Below are positions 17,101-25,533 of a stretch of 64,000 nucleotides of DNA, piece after piece. Below the pieces are notes generated by a model. That model was given only the letters and a program-made list of their open reading frames with translations. It had not been told where the DNA came from and made no database searches. Source of the stretch: an uncultured Clostridia bacterium (GTDB lineage: Bacteria; Bacillota; Clostridia; Oscillospirales; Ruminococcaceae). The position numbers and the translations under genes were made by a program. Within the stretch, counting starts at the first letter, position 1, and each line of letters starts with the position of its first letter. The stretch lies in assembly GCA_947630555.1 (NCBI GenBank), contig CANRIA010000007.1, forward strand, positions 17,205 through 81,204. Direction: 5' to 3'.

Positions 17101-19356
17101 ATGAAACGCAGAAATTTATTGCGCTGTGCGGCAGTTATGCTTGCGGCTGTAACGGCGGCAGGCTGCATGGCTTCATGCGCAGGAAAAGATAATTCGTCTT
17201 CGGGCGGAGAAGGCGAAAAGAAAGAAGATGTACACTACTACAACGGTGAGGACATCGATACAGGCTGGACTTGGGGCAACGTTCAGATAGTCGGCGGCGG
17301 ATACATACCCGGCATAATATATAATCCCACCGAAGAGGGGCTTGCATATCTGCGCACCGATATGGGCGGCGCATACAGGCTGAATAAAGAAACTAAGCGC
17401 TGGGAGTGCATTACCGACTGCATAGGCGCTGACGACTGGAACCTCAACGGCATTGAGTCTATCGCTACCGACCCCGTTGAACCAAACAGGGTGTATATTA
17501 CCTGCGGAACTTATATGTCGCAGGGAAGCGGCGCGATACTTTCTTCAAGCGATTACGGCGAAAACTGGGTAAAAACCGACCTGCCTTTCGGCGTTGGCGG
17601 CAACGAACTTGGCAGGGGCGCAGGTGAACGCCTTGCCATTGACCCCAACGACAACAGCATTATCTATTTCGGCTCACGCACCGAGGGACTTTACCGCTCA
17701 AAAGACTATGGCGCTACATGGCAGCCGGTAGAGTCTTTCCCTACCAAAGGCAAAATGACTGCCGAGGGCGCTTCAATGGGGCTTACGTTTGTGGCGTTCG
17801 ATAAATCGAGCTCTGAAAAAGGCGAGGCTACAAAAACCATATTTGTGGGCGCGGCTCTGGGCAGTGAAGACAACATTTTCCGCAGTGACGACGGCGGCGA
17901 AACTTGGTCGGTCATAAAAGATTCCAACCCCAACACTACCGAAAGATCCATTCGCTACCCCTATGAAGGCAAAGTCTCAAACGGCTTTTTGTATGTTACA
18001 TATGCAGACAAGGCTTTCCCGAATGATGCGAGCATGGGCGACGTTTGCAAAATAAACATCTCCACGGGCGAAGTTATAAACATAACCCCCACCGAGCACG
18101 CTTTCTGCGGTCTTGACGTTCAGGGAGATACGGTAGTTATTTCAACGGTGTGCTGCTGGGTGCCGCAGGATAACATTCTTGTTTCATACGACGGCGGCGA
18201 AACGTGGACAGGCTTCTGGGATCTAAGCAGCCAGAAAAACAACTACACTATGGACGTTTCAAACGCACCGTGGCTTGAATGGCACGGTCAGCTTAAACTC
18301 GGCTGGTGGACTTCCGCGCTGGCTTTAAATCCTTTCAATACAGAAGAACTCATGTACGGCACGGGCGCAACGGTCTATGGCACAAGCAATCTATCTGCCG
18401 TAAAAACGGGCGATATGAAGATAGATGTGCGCGCTATGGGCGTTGAAGAATGTGCAATTTCTGATATTGTTTCACCAAGCGACCCCACCGGCCCCGAACT
18501 TTATTCCACTATGGGTGATGTTTACGGTTTCAGACATGATGATGTAAATACTCCTCCGCAGCAGCATTTCGGCGATTTTGCTTCAACCGACTTAGCGGCT
18601 GCCGATGATGCGGCTCAGTATGTTGTAAGAGCCACCGAGCAAGGCGATATGCCCGTTACCTACAGTACCGACAGCGGCGACACCTGGCAGTATGTTGAAA
18701 CGCTGCCCGAAGGCGAAAGCGGCAAAGGCGGTCAGGTGGCTATGGCGTGCGACGGTTCATCGTTTATATGGATGCCCGGCGTTATAGGCTCGCAGGGGTA
18801 TGTTACAAGCGACTTTGGCAAAACATGGACACTGTGTGACGGTCTGCCCGGCGGCGCGCAGTTTATTGCAGACGGCGTTGACCCCATGCGCTATTATGCA
18901 GTTAAAGACGGCAGTTTTTACAGATCTGAAGACGGCGGCAAAACCTTTGAATACATTACCGCAATGCTTATGACAAAGTGCGAAATGGTCGCAAGCAGCG
19001 AAAAAGCAAACGAAGTATGGCTTGCAGCAGGCGGCGCGGTATTTAAAATGGATATGTCTAAAAATGATGCCCCCGTAAGGGTTTCAGCCGATATTACAGA
19101 GGCATATGCAATAGGTCTTGGCAAGGGCGCAGAGGGCTCTGACAGCATGGCTGTATACGTCATAGGCGCGGCTGGCGAGCAGGGCTGGGGCGTGTATATG
19201 TCAGATGACGGCGGCGCGACCTGGAAAAAGATAAACGACGACACCGAGCGCTGGGGCAACGTGAATAATAAAATAGTCGGCGACCCCAAAGTTTACGGCA
19301 GATGCTATATCTCAACCAACGGCAGAGGTATAATAATGGGCAATATCAACAGCTAA
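17101..19356 (+). CDS. Lipoprotein GH74 xyloglucanase-like glycosidase
   Basis: 751 aa; ATG at 17101 with SD aggggtg. A signal peptide with lipobox (TAAGCMASCAG) implies surface anchoring. Two seven-bladed propellers are indicated by repeated Asp-boxes (SSDYGENW, RSKDYGATW, RSDDGGETW, SYDGGETW, SEDGGKTF, SDDGGATW). Catalytic Asp candidates are in RTDMGGAYR and in MGDVYGFRHDD, the usual GH74 positions. Family enzymes cleave the xyloglucan backbone. There is no dockerin or carbohydrate-binding module, unlike cellulosomal relatives. Surface action would feed oligosaccharides to intracellular enzymes such as the adjacent GH36. Confidence 0.93.
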   Translation: MKRRNLLRCAAVMLAAVTAAGCMASCAGKDNSSSGGEGEKKEDVHYYNGEDIDTGWTWGNVQIVGGGYIPGIIYNPTEEGLAYLRTDMGGAYRLNKETKRWECITDCIGADDWNLNGIESIATDPVEPNRVYITCGTYMSQGSGAILSSSDYGENWVKTDLPFGVGGNELGRGAGERLAIDPNDNSIIYFGSRTEGLYRSKDYGATWQPVESFPTKGKMTAEGASMGLTFVAFDKSSSEKGEATKTIFVGAALGSEDNIFRSDDGGETWSVIKDSNPNTTERSIRYPYEGKVSNGFLYVTYADKAFPNDASMGDVCKINISTGEVINITPTEHAFCGLDVQGDTVVISTVCCWVPQDNILVSYDGGETWTGFWDLSSQKNNYTMDVSNAPWLEWHGQLKLGWWTSALALNPFNTEELMYGTGATVYGTSNLSAVKTGDMKIDVRAMGVEECAISDIVSPSDPTGPELYSTMGDVYGFRHDDVNTPPQQHFGDFASTDLAAADDAAQYVVRATEQGDMPVTYSTDSGDTWQYVETLPEGESGKGGQVAMACDGSSFIWMPGVIGSQGYVTSDFGKTWTLCDGLPGGAQFIADGVDPMRYYAVKDGSFYRSEDGGKTFEYITAMLMTKCEMVASSEKANEVWLAAGGAVFKMDMSKNDAPVRVSADITEAYAIGLGKGAEGSDSMAVYVIGAAGEQGWGVYMSDDGGATWKKINDDTERWGNVNNKIVGDPKVYGRCYISTNGRGIIMGNINS

Positions 19357-19381
19357 AAATGCAGTATAATTGATATAATGC

Positions 19382-19435
19382 GGCAGCGGACACCGTCAGA
19401 AAATGGCGATGTCCGCTGCCTTTGTAGATTTTATT
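19382..19435 (+). terminator. Hairpin terminator after the GH74 gene
   Basis: GGCAGCGGACA / TGTCCGCTGCC, 11-bp perfect stem, followed by a loosely T-rich tail. From here to 19726 I see only AT-rich sequence with no supported gene; the 72-aa ORF there has no SD. Confidence 0.6.
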
Positions 19436-19726
19436 GCGAGTGTCGTAAGCGTATTAAATATTTGCCGCAAACATTTGGGCATAACTTCGGCAAATTCTAT
19501 GATGCTTTCGCATACTTTGCCATTAAAAAAATGCTTTCACTAATAAGTACACACGAAAAACGCAAAATGTTACAAAAATTTTTAAATTTCTTTTAGTTTC
19601 TACCTTTTGCACAATTTTATATATTTATATTTGTAAATATTGTATAAAAATCAGCCGACTTTCTGCCGTTGCGTACTTTTAGCCAAAGTGCGCGCGTTTT
19701 TTTCTGTAAAACTGTCAAAATGACGA

Positions 19727-19755
19727 TTGACAAACAGCCCTTGATATGTTATATT
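19727..19755 (+). promoter_or_regulatory. Promoter of the ACT-hom-thrB operon
   Basis: -35 TTGACA, 17-nt spacer, -10 TATATT. The leader is only about 40 nt, too short for a T-box or attenuator, so any threonine control is probably at the protein level. Confidence 0.65.
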
Positions 19756-19800
19756 TGTATGTGTAGCAAATACATCTGTTTGCAGGAGGTGTACTTCAAT

Positions 19801-20259
19801 ATGTCTGAGCGCAATGAAAACAGCGAAAACGGGCTTGTGGTGGTAAATAGCGAGGTGCTTCCCGAAATAATACTGAAAGTGCTTGAAGCAAAACGCATGA
19901 AAGCGCGCGGAGATGCCAAAAATTCTACCGAGGCTTGCAAGGCGGTCGGCATATCGCGCAGCGCTTATTACAAGTATAAAGACAGCGTTTTTACATACGC
20001 CGAAAAGCTTACAAACAAAATAATCTCTCTTTATTTTGTTCTGCGTGATGAAAAAGGCGTGCTGTCGGCAATAATATCAAAGCTGTATGAGTACAGCGTA
20101 AACATTCTTACCGTTAATCAGAACATTCCCGTTGATTCGGTGGCGGCAGTAACGGTGTCGTTCAGGTTTGAGGGCGCACAGATAGATACTTCTGTAATAC
20201 AGAAAGAACTTGCAAAGATAAGCGGCGTTGTAAGCGTAAAGCTTATTGCAGGCGAATGA
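19801..20259 (+). CDS. ACT domain protein (UPF0735, PheB-like)
   Basis: 152 aa; ATG at 19801 with SD ggaggtg, replacing the track start. The N-terminal ~70 residues include a helix-turn-helix-like stretch (STEACKAVGISRSAYYKYKD), and the C-terminal ~75 residues form an ACT amino-acid-binding fold. In Firmicutes this family is often next to hom and thrB, as here, and is thought to sense an amino acid for that pathway. First gene of the threonine operon. Confidence 0.9.
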   Translation: MSERNENSENGLVVVNSEVLPEIILKVLEAKRMKARGDAKNSTEACKAVGISRSAYYKYKDSVFTYAEKLTNKIISLYFVLRDEKGVLSAIISKLYEYSVNILTVNQNIPVDSVAAVTVSFRFEGAQIDTSVIQKELAKISGVVSVKLIAGE

Positions 20260-20308
20260 ACGTCGGCAGGAATATAAACATATCATTGTAATGAAAGGAC
20301 TTTTAAAA

Positions 20309-21550
20309 ATGAGCAGAAAGATAGCAGTTATAGGATACGGAGTAGTAGGTTCGGGCACGGTGGAGCTTTTTGAGATGAACCGTGAGAAGATAGAAAAGCG
20401 CGTGGGCTCGCCCATTGAGCTTGGTTATATTTTAGATCTTAAAGATTTCCCCGACAGCCCCTATGCAGATAAACTGGTGAAGGATTTCAACATTCTTCTG
20501 CACGACCCCGAAGTTGAGGTAGTTGTTGAATCAGCAGGCGGAGCGACTTTTGCATACAGCTACACAAGGGCTCTGCTGGAGGCAGGAAAGAGCGTTGTAA
20601 CATCGAACAAAGAGCTTGTAGCAAAAAAAGGCGCAGAGCTTTTAGCCATTGCCAAAGAGCACAACTGCAACTATCTGTTTGAGGCAAGTGTTGGCGGCGG
20701 CATACCTATAATAGGGCCTATCTACAGATGTCTTTCGGGCAATACGATTCAGGAGATAACAGGTATTCTCAACGGCACCACAAACTTTATTCTTACAAAG
20801 ATGATAAAAGAACAGCTTTCTTTTGAAGAAGCGCTGAAACAGGCGCAGGCAAACGGCTATGCCGAGGCTGACCCCACCGCCGACGTTGAGGGTCACGATG
20901 CTTGCAGAAAGATATGTATTCTGGGCTCTCTTGCATACGGCAAGCAGATAGACCCCGAAAAAATACACTGCTCGGGCATTTCAAAAATAACCATGGCAGA
21001 TGTTGACTATGCCGACGTTGCAGGTTATGTTATAAAGCTGATAGGCTCAGTAAAACAGACAAACGACGGCAGAATAGCCGCAAAAGTGTGTCCGCGGCTT
21101 GTTCCCAAAAAGCATATGCTCGCGCACGTTGACGATGTTTACAATGCAATATGCGTAAAGGGCGACGGCATAGGCGATGCGGTGTTCTATGGCAGGGGCG
21201 CAGGTAAACTGCCTACCGCTTCAGCTGTTGTGGGCGACGTTATAGACGCGCTGCGGCACAAGGGAACAAACATAGGCGTTTACTGGCAGCAGGCAGAAGA
21301 TGATATGCTTCTTCCTTACAAAGACGACGAAGCCGCCATGTATGTAAGGGTAAAAGGCGAAGATGCCCAGAAAAAATGCAAAGAGCTTTCTGAAATGTTC
21401 GGCGGTCTTATTTTCCTTGACAGGCGCATGAGCAAGAGCATTGAAGAAGCGGCATTCATAACTCCTTTCATGAAAGAGGCAGACATAGACAAAAGCCTTG
21501 CTATACTTTCACATTCTCTCAGCATAGAAAGCAAGATAAGGCTTCTGTAA
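20309..21550 (+). CDS. hom: Homoserine dehydrogenase
   Basis: 413 aa; ATG at 20309 (MSRKIAVIGYGVVGSG) with SD aaagga. NAD(P)-dependent reduction of aspartate semialdehyde to homoserine. The Rossmann motif is GYGVVGSGTVE, the catalytic block is TGILNGTTNFILTKM and the substrate Lys region is ADPTADVEGHDACRKICIL. A C-terminal ACT domain (about 335-413) implies feedback inhibition by threonine. Between the ACT regulator and thrB. Confidence 0.96.
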   Translation: MSRKIAVIGYGVVGSGTVELFEMNREKIEKRVGSPIELGYILDLKDFPDSPYADKLVKDFNILLHDPEVEVVVESAGGATFAYSYTRALLEAGKSVVTSNKELVAKKGAELLAIAKEHNCNYLFEASVGGGIPIIGPIYRCLSGNTIQEITGILNGTTNFILTKMIKEQLSFEEALKQAQANGYAEADPTADVEGHDACRKICILGSLAYGKQIDPEKIHCSGISKITMADVDYADVAGYVIKLIGSVKQTNDGRIAAKVCPRLVPKKHMLAHVDDVYNAICVKGDGIGDAVFYGRGAGKLPTASAVVGDVIDALRHKGTNIGVYWQQAEDDMLLPYKDDEAAMYVRVKGEDAQKKCKELSEMFGGLIFLDRRMSKSIEEAAFITPFMKEADIDKSLAILSHSLSIESKIRLL

Positions 21551-21568
21551 TAACGGAGTGACAGTATA

Positions 21569-22465
21569 ATGATAAGCATAAAAATACCTGCAACGAGCGC
21601 AAATCTCGGTGCAGGTTTTGATGCTCTCGGGCTGGCGGTAAGCCTGTATAACTACGTCGAAATGGAGGAGAGCGACAAAGTCGAGATAATCTCCGCCGAC
21701 GGCACTAAGATACCGACAGATGAGAGCAATATGGTGTATATTGCAGCGCGCGACCTGTTTGAAGTGTGCGGCAAAAAGCTGCACGGTCTTAAAATACGGC
21801 AAACCAACAACATACCCATGACAAGGGGCTTAGGCTCGTCGTCTGCCTGTATAGTCGCAGGGCTTGTGGGCGCAAACAAGCTGCTGAAATCGCCCTTAGG
21901 CAATAACGATATAGTCGACCTTTCCGCGCAGATAGAGGGTCACCCCGACAACACCGCGCCTGCGCTTCTTGGCGGTATAGTTACGGCGGTGTTTGACGGC
22001 AGAAAGGTTCACTGGGTAAAGCAGGAAGTGTTTACTAAACTGAAACTTGCCGCTGTGATACCGGATTTTGAACTGAGCACTACAAAAGCGAGAGCCTGCC
22101 TGCCAAAGCAGATAGACTTTCGCGATGCTGTTTATAATCTTTCAAGAGCCGCGCTGTTTTCGGCATCTCTCTTAACAGGCAAGTTTGAAAACCTTAAAAC
22201 AAGCGTTGATGACAGGCTTCACCAGCCCTATAGAATGGAGCTTATCCCCGGCGGCAAAGAGGTCTTTGAGATTGCCTATGCCCACGGCGCTTATGCTGTA
22301 TATGTCAGCGGCGCAGGGCCTACGGTAATGGCAATAGCAGACGAGGACAACGAATTTTTTGCAGGCAAGGTGCAGTTTTCTTTAGATAACGCAGGGCTTA
22401 CAGGCTGGAAAGTGCACGAGCTGAAAATAGACAACTGCGGTACGCAGATACTAGGTACGAATTAA
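21569..22465 (+). CDS. thrB: Homoserine kinase
   Basis: 298 aa GHMP kinase that phosphorylates homoserine. N-terminal SANLGAGFDALGLA, ATP-binding MTRGLGSSSACIVAG, and C-terminal SGAGPTVMAIA are diagnostic. It lies 18 nt after hom, completing the ACT-hom-thrB order; thrC is not in this window. Confidence 0.96.
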   Translation: MISIKIPATSANLGAGFDALGLAVSLYNYVEMEESDKVEIISADGTKIPTDESNMVYIAARDLFEVCGKKLHGLKIRQTNNIPMTRGLGSSSACIVAGLVGANKLLKSPLGNNDIVDLSAQIEGHPDNTAPALLGGIVTAVFDGRKVHWVKQEVFTKLKLAAVIPDFELSTTKARACLPKQIDFRDAVYNLSRAALFSASLLTGKFENLKTSVDDRLHQPYRMELIPGGKEVFEIAYAHGAYAVYVSGAGPTVMAIADEDNEFFAGKVQFSLDNAGLTGWKVHELKIDNCGTQILGTN

Positions 22466-22488
22466 CATAACAATTGCCCCTTTTTAAT

Positions 22489-22986
22489 ATAAATCGGAAT
22501 TTATTAAAGCAAAGAAGATGGTAAAATGAGTAAAAAGTTAAGTATTATTTTGAAAATCATTTTTGAAACTATTATTGTATTTATTGAAGAGCATCTTTTC
22601 TATGTTACCATTTTAAGTAACGCCATGACTAAACGAAGTTTGATTATGTGGCTCACATTTATTTTCGGTTCGATTATTATTTCTGTTATAAACATTGTTT
22701 TTGTTTACATTTCAACAAAAAATATAGAATTAAAGCTAAAGAACATTTCTTTTCTAATTATATCTTCTATACTAGCAAGCATTGTCATATTAATATTATC
22801 CTTGTTATTTGATAAAGATTTTTTAGCATTGGTAGATTACAGAAACGAAATTGATTATTTTACAATTCTAATACTCTCAGTTTTAATTGATATATTGACA
22901 AGTATTTTTGTGTTGTTATTAAAAATACTTGTAAAAACCAAACACTAAGACTTAGTAATGCAAATTCTGATTTATCTTAGGAACAC
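22489..22986. repeat. Inverted termini flanking an AT-rich ORF
   Basis: ATAAATCGGAATTTA (22489-22503) and, inverted, AAATTCTGATTTATCTTA (22962-22979, extending GGAACAC) bound the 140-aa membrane ORF. The same termini bound the repeat at 46112-46413, including the ATCTTAnGAACAC extension at the right end. A non-autonomous mobile unit with cargo is inferred. No clear target duplication was found. Confidence 0.5.
22526..22948 (+). CDS. AT-rich membrane protein of unknown function
   Basis: 140 aa with four predicted membrane segments (for example SLIMWLTFIFGSIIISVINIVF and ISFLIISSILASIVILILSLLF). Codon use is strikingly AT-rich (Ile, Leu, Lys with A/T third positions), unlike the GC-richer genes on both sides, suggesting recent acquisition. 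The SD is weak (gaagatgg). It lies between inverted termini shared with a repeat at 46 kb. No family recognised; an immunity or stress membrane protein is possible but unsupported. Confidence 0.65.
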   Translation: MSKKLSIILKIIFETIIVFIEEHLFYVTILSNAMTKRSLIMWLTFIFGSIIISVINIVFVYISTKNIELKLKNISFLIISSILASIVILILSLLFDKDFLALVDYRNEIDYFTILILSVLIDILTSIFVLLLKILVKTKH

Positions 22987-23012
22987 AATTTACCAAAGGC
23001 GGTGAACTACAT

Positions 23013-23726
23013 ATGAAAGGCAGATTTTTAAGCGGTATGCGTGACGGCATACCCATTGCGCTGGGATACCTTTCTGTGTCGTTCACTTTTGGCATTAAAG
23101 CCGTAAACGACGGCTTGTTTTGGTGGGAAGCGCTGCTTATCTCGATGACCAACCTTACCTCGGCTGGGCAGCTTGCAGGTATATCTGTGATCGCAGCAGG
23201 CGGCTCTCTTGTAGAAATAGCCATGACGCAGATAATCATCAATATGCGTTACGCGCTGATGTCTCTCTCCCTCACGCAGAAGCTTGACAAACACTTCACC
23301 AAAGGCAAACGCTGGCTTGCTGGCTTTGGCATAACAGACGAGATATTCGCCGTTGCAAGCGGCAGGCTGTGCGATGTAACCGTTTCGTATATGGCAGGGC
23401 TTATTACAACGCCGTTTGTCGGCTGGTCGCTCGGCACGGCTCTGGGCGCTCTGGCAGGCAATGTTTTGCCGCCATCGGTGCAGTCGGCGCTGTCGGTCGC
23501 TATATACGGAATGTTCGTTGCAATATTCGTTCCGCCTATGAAAAAGCACAAGAGCATTTTCTTTGTGGTAATGCTGGGTATAGCGCTGAGCTGCTGCTTT
23601 AAGTGGCTGCCGCTGCTTGGCAGAGTGTCTTCGGGCTTTGCAATAATAATCTGCACCGTGATAGCCGCAGCAGTCGGCGCAGTTGTATTCCCTGTAGATG
23701 ACGCAGAAAGCGAGGGCGCAGCATGA
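23013..23726 (+). CDS. azlC: AzlC family branched-chain amino acid exporter subunit
   Basis: 237 aa with about six membrane helices. GMRDGIPIALGYLSVSFTFGI and the downstream SAGQLAGISVIAAGGSLVEIAMTQIIINMRY are typical AzlC. With AzlD it forms an exporter for branched-chain amino acids or analogues. SD ggcggtg precedes the ATG. Its end overlaps the azlD start (ATGA), so the pair is coupled. Confidence 0.93.
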   Translation: MKGRFLSGMRDGIPIALGYLSVSFTFGIKAVNDGLFWWEALLISMTNLTSAGQLAGISVIAAGGSLVEIAMTQIIINMRYALMSLSLTQKLDKHFTKGKRWLAGFGITDEIFAVASGRLCDVTVSYMAGLITTPFVGWSLGTALGALAGNVLPPSVQSALSVAIYGMFVAIFVPPMKKHKSIFFVVMLGIALSCCFKWLPLLGRVSSGFAIIICTVIAAAVGAVVFPVDDAESEGAA

Positions 23727-24040
23727 GTTTTGAAAAATTTTTGCCATACCTCGCGGTAATGGCAGTAGTTACATATCTTATAAGAGCAGTGCCGTTTGCC
23801 TTGTTCAGCAAGCAGATAAAAAGCCGCTTTGCCAAAAGTTTTCTTTACTATGTGCCGTATGCCGTGCTGGCGGTAATGACCGTCCCTGAGATATTTTTCT
23901 CCCCTGACATGATAATTGCAGGCGTTGCGGCTCTGGCGGTGGCAGTGCTTTTGGCGTATAAAGAACGCGGTCTTCTTACAGTCGCGATGTGCTGTTCAGC
24001 AGCAGTTTTTGTTACGGAGCTTATCGCGAAGCATATATAA
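23723..24040 (+). CDS. azlD: AzlD family branched-chain amino acid exporter subunit
   Basis: 105 aa with three or four helices (VMAVVTYLIRAVPFALFSKQI, YYVPYAVLAVMTVPEIFF), the usual small partner of AzlC. It starts inside the azlC stop. The stop lies 20 nt before the sRNA promoter of locus A. Confidence 0.92.
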   Translation: MSFEKFLPYLAVMAVVTYLIRAVPFALFSKQIKSRFAKSFLYYVPYAVLAVMTVPEIFFSPDMIIAGVAALAVAVLLAYKERGLLTVAMCCSAAVFVTELIAKHI

Positions 24041-24095
24041 AATGCGCTTTTCAAAAAGCCTTGACAAATAAATTTTTTTGGTGTATAATATAAAT

Positions 24096-24187
24096 AGAAA
24101 AAGAGATACCGGCTGGTACGATAGCGGCTATCTCCCAAGATTATAGTTAAAATAACCGTTTGCTTGGAAGGTCAGCGGTTATTTTTT
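24096..24187 (+). ncRNA. Putative antitoxin sRNA, locus A
   Basis: Promoter TTGACA (24061-24066), 17-nt spacer, TATAAT (24084-24089). The predicted RNA starts with a hairpin closed by GAGAUA/UAUCUC, then CUCCCAA, and ends at AATAACCG...CGGTTATT plus a U-run. That terminator overlaps the toxin stop codon on the other strand. CUCCCAA is perfectly complementary to UUGGGAG at the toxin SD. Four related copies exist (B-E). Transcription is inferred. Confidence 0.65.
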
Positions 24188-24268
24188 CTTGATATTTTTT
24201 ATAATCTCGTTTATACAAACGAGAATTATTATGAATAAAATCAATACAAGAATATCAATAATACTCAC
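24179..24268 (-). CDS. Small hydrophobic peptide, putative type I toxin, locus A
   Basis: 29 aa, MSIIDILVLILFIIILVCINEIIKNIKKK, with a GTG start and SD gggaggtgg. One membrane helix followed by a Lys-rich tail is the usual form of type I toxins that insert in the membrane. It is too short for the ORF track. The mRNA leader carries CUCCC and AACC, which can fold back on GGUUGGGAG and hide the SD. The convergent sRNA overlaps its 3' end. Nearly identical in locus E (two substitutions). Confidence 0.65.
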   Translation of the reverse strand: MSIIDILVLILFIIILVCINEIIKNIKKK

Positions 24269-24367
24269 AAATACCACCTCCCAACCCTATGTATTCAGAC
24301 ATAAGTCCGGACAAGGTTATAAGGGAGTATAGCCGCTACCGTTTTCGTACTTCACCGGTACAAATAT

Positions 24368-24397
24368 ATTATAACATATTCAGTCGATACTTGTCAA
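24368..24397 (-). promoter_or_regulatory. Toxin promoter, locus A
   Basis: TTGACA, 18-nt spacer, TATAAT on the minus strand; leader of about 90 nt before the GTG. Confidence 0.6.
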
Positions 24398-24455
24398 CTC
24401 GCGCAGATTTCAAAAAGCCCTTGACAAATGTTTTTCTGTGGTGTATAATATAAAT

Positions 24456-24547
24456 AGAAAAAGGAGCACCGGCTGGTACGATAGCGGCTGTCTCCTCTAA
24501 ACAACGATTGAATAACCGTTCAGCATTGGGAGCGAGCGGTTATTTTT
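24456..24547 (+). ncRNA. Putative antitoxin sRNA, locus B
   Basis: Promoter TTGACA (24421-24426), 17-nt spacer, TATAAT (24444-24449). The 5' hairpin is closed by GGAG/CUCC instead of GAGAUA/UAUCUC. The CUCCU that follows matches AGGAG upstream of the toxin B start, a change in step with locus A. Terminator AATAACCG...CGGTTATT with U-run. Confidence 0.65.
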
Positions 24548-24620
24548 TCTTGATATTCTTAATGATCTCATTTATTACAATGAGAAGCACTATGGTCAGA
24601 GCAATACTTGCTATATCCAT
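24540..24620 (-). CDS. Small hydrophobic peptide, putative type I toxin, locus B
   Basis: 26 aa, MDIASIALTIVLLIVINEIIKNIKKK, with an ATG start and a G-rich SD (aggagtgggggtg). It has the same C-terminal NEIIKNIKKK as loci A and D but a different hydrophobic core, so the tail is under stronger constraint than the helix. Confidence 0.65.
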   Translation of the reverse strand: MDIASIALTIVLLIVINEIIKNIKKK

Positions 24621-24720
24621 AAAATATCACCCCCACTCCTATGTATTCAGACATAAGCCTGGACAAGGTTATAAGGGAGAAATAGCCGCTACCGTTTTCG
24701 CACTTCGCCGGTGCAATTAT

Positions 24721-24750
24721 ATTATAGCATATTCAGTCGGCATATGTCAA
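24721..24750 (-). promoter_or_regulatory. Toxin promoter, locus B
   Basis: TTGACA, 18-nt spacer, TATAAT on the minus strand. Confidence 0.6.
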
Positions 24751-24795
24751 TAAAGGCACAGCCGACAAAATTATATAAAAAATTTAATTTTACTC

Positions 24796-24847
24796 TTGCT
24801 TTTGCAGGCGCAACGTGATATAATAAAATTATAAATGATTATATTAT
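24796..24847 (+). promoter_or_regulatory. Promoter with start-site palindrome, copy 3 of 3
   Basis: TTGCTT, 17-nt spacer, TATAAT. The palindrome ATAATAAAATTAT-aa-ATGATTATATTAT is imperfect here, unlike copies 1 and 2. It drives the 24967-26274 gene pair. Confidence 0.55.
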
Positions 24848-24856
24848 ATCTTTTAT

Positions 24857-24904
24857 GTCCTCGTCGATACGCAGACTAATGGGTCTGCTCCCGACGTATC
24901 GGAC
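24857..24904 (+). ncRNA. Structured 5' leader RNA, copy 3 of 3
   Basis: GUCC-UCGUC-GAUACG-CAGAC...GUCUG-CUCCCGA-CGUAUC-GGAC. The loop differs (uaaugg instead of the 4-nt loops of copies 1 and 2) while the stems are kept. Opposite orientation to copies 1 and 2 on the chromosome, yet again in the sense of its downstream gene. Confidence 0.5.
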
Positions 24905-24966
24905 AATTGGATAATACCGAACACTTCATACAAAATATATACATTTACATTTTAAGGAGCAGCAAC

Positions 24967-25515
24967 ATGGCGATATACCTTTATCATTATTACGATCAGG
25001 AAATAGGCCCTTTCAAAAATCTGTCGGCGCTTTCCGATGACGAGGCGAAGCAGATACTTCTCGATATGCGCGAAACAAAGCCGTATTCTCAGCCTGCGCA
25101 GAGAGATGTTCTTTACATGATGCGCCGCCGCCAGTACGAAAAAATAGCCTACGACAAATTCGTCGAGATAGGCGGCAAACCACAAAGGACTTATCCGCAG
25201 TATATGGTAGTAGAATACTGCAAATGGATGAGCGAGTGGTACCAGAACAGCGCATTCATAAAGATACCGATAGAGAAATTCAACAAAGATACTATCTCGT
25301 TCACATATGGCGATATGCCGCTGAATTTCAGCCCCTTGGAGGAAAGTGACAACAAGCCCTACCGCGGCAAGGTGTATAACTACGAGCAGATACTTAAAGT
25401 TATAGAAGAATACGGTCTGCCGCAGGAGTGGAACCCAAACGGTGAGCTGGGTCCCGAGAGATACATAGAAGTTCAGGTGTGGAGCGACGACGCTATTGCA
25501 GAGTATTTAAAGTAA
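24967..25515 (+). CDS. Soluble protein of unknown function
   Basis: 182 aa; ATG at 24967 with SD aaggag (the track start lies within the leader). It is rich in Tyr and charged residues (MAIYLYHYYDQEIGPFKNLS...), with no membrane segment or known motif. It is followed 18 nt later by the zinc-ribbon gene and both lie behind leader copy 3, so they are probably co-expressed. Confidence 0.8.
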   Translation: MAIYLYHYYDQEIGPFKNLSALSDDEAKQILLDMRETKPYSQPAQRDVLYMMRRRQYEKIAYDKFVEIGGKPQRTYPQYMVVEYCKWMSEWYQNSAFIKIPIEKFNKDTISFTYGDMPLNFSPLEESDNKPYRGKVYNYEQILKVIEEYGLPQEWNPNGELGPERYIEVQVWSDDAIAEYLK

Positions 25516-25533
25516 CACAAAGGAGAATGTGCT

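Noticed and set aside
19762-19800. T-box or amino-acid riboswitch ahead of the ACT-hom-thrB operon
   Set aside because: The leader from the visible promoter is about 40 nt, too short for such a structure, and no T-box sequence is seen.
24508-24753. 81-aa plus-strand ORF MNNRSALGASGYFFLIF
   Set aside because: It is the antisense frame of the locus B peptide and leader; no SD, and the start lies inside the sRNA terminator.
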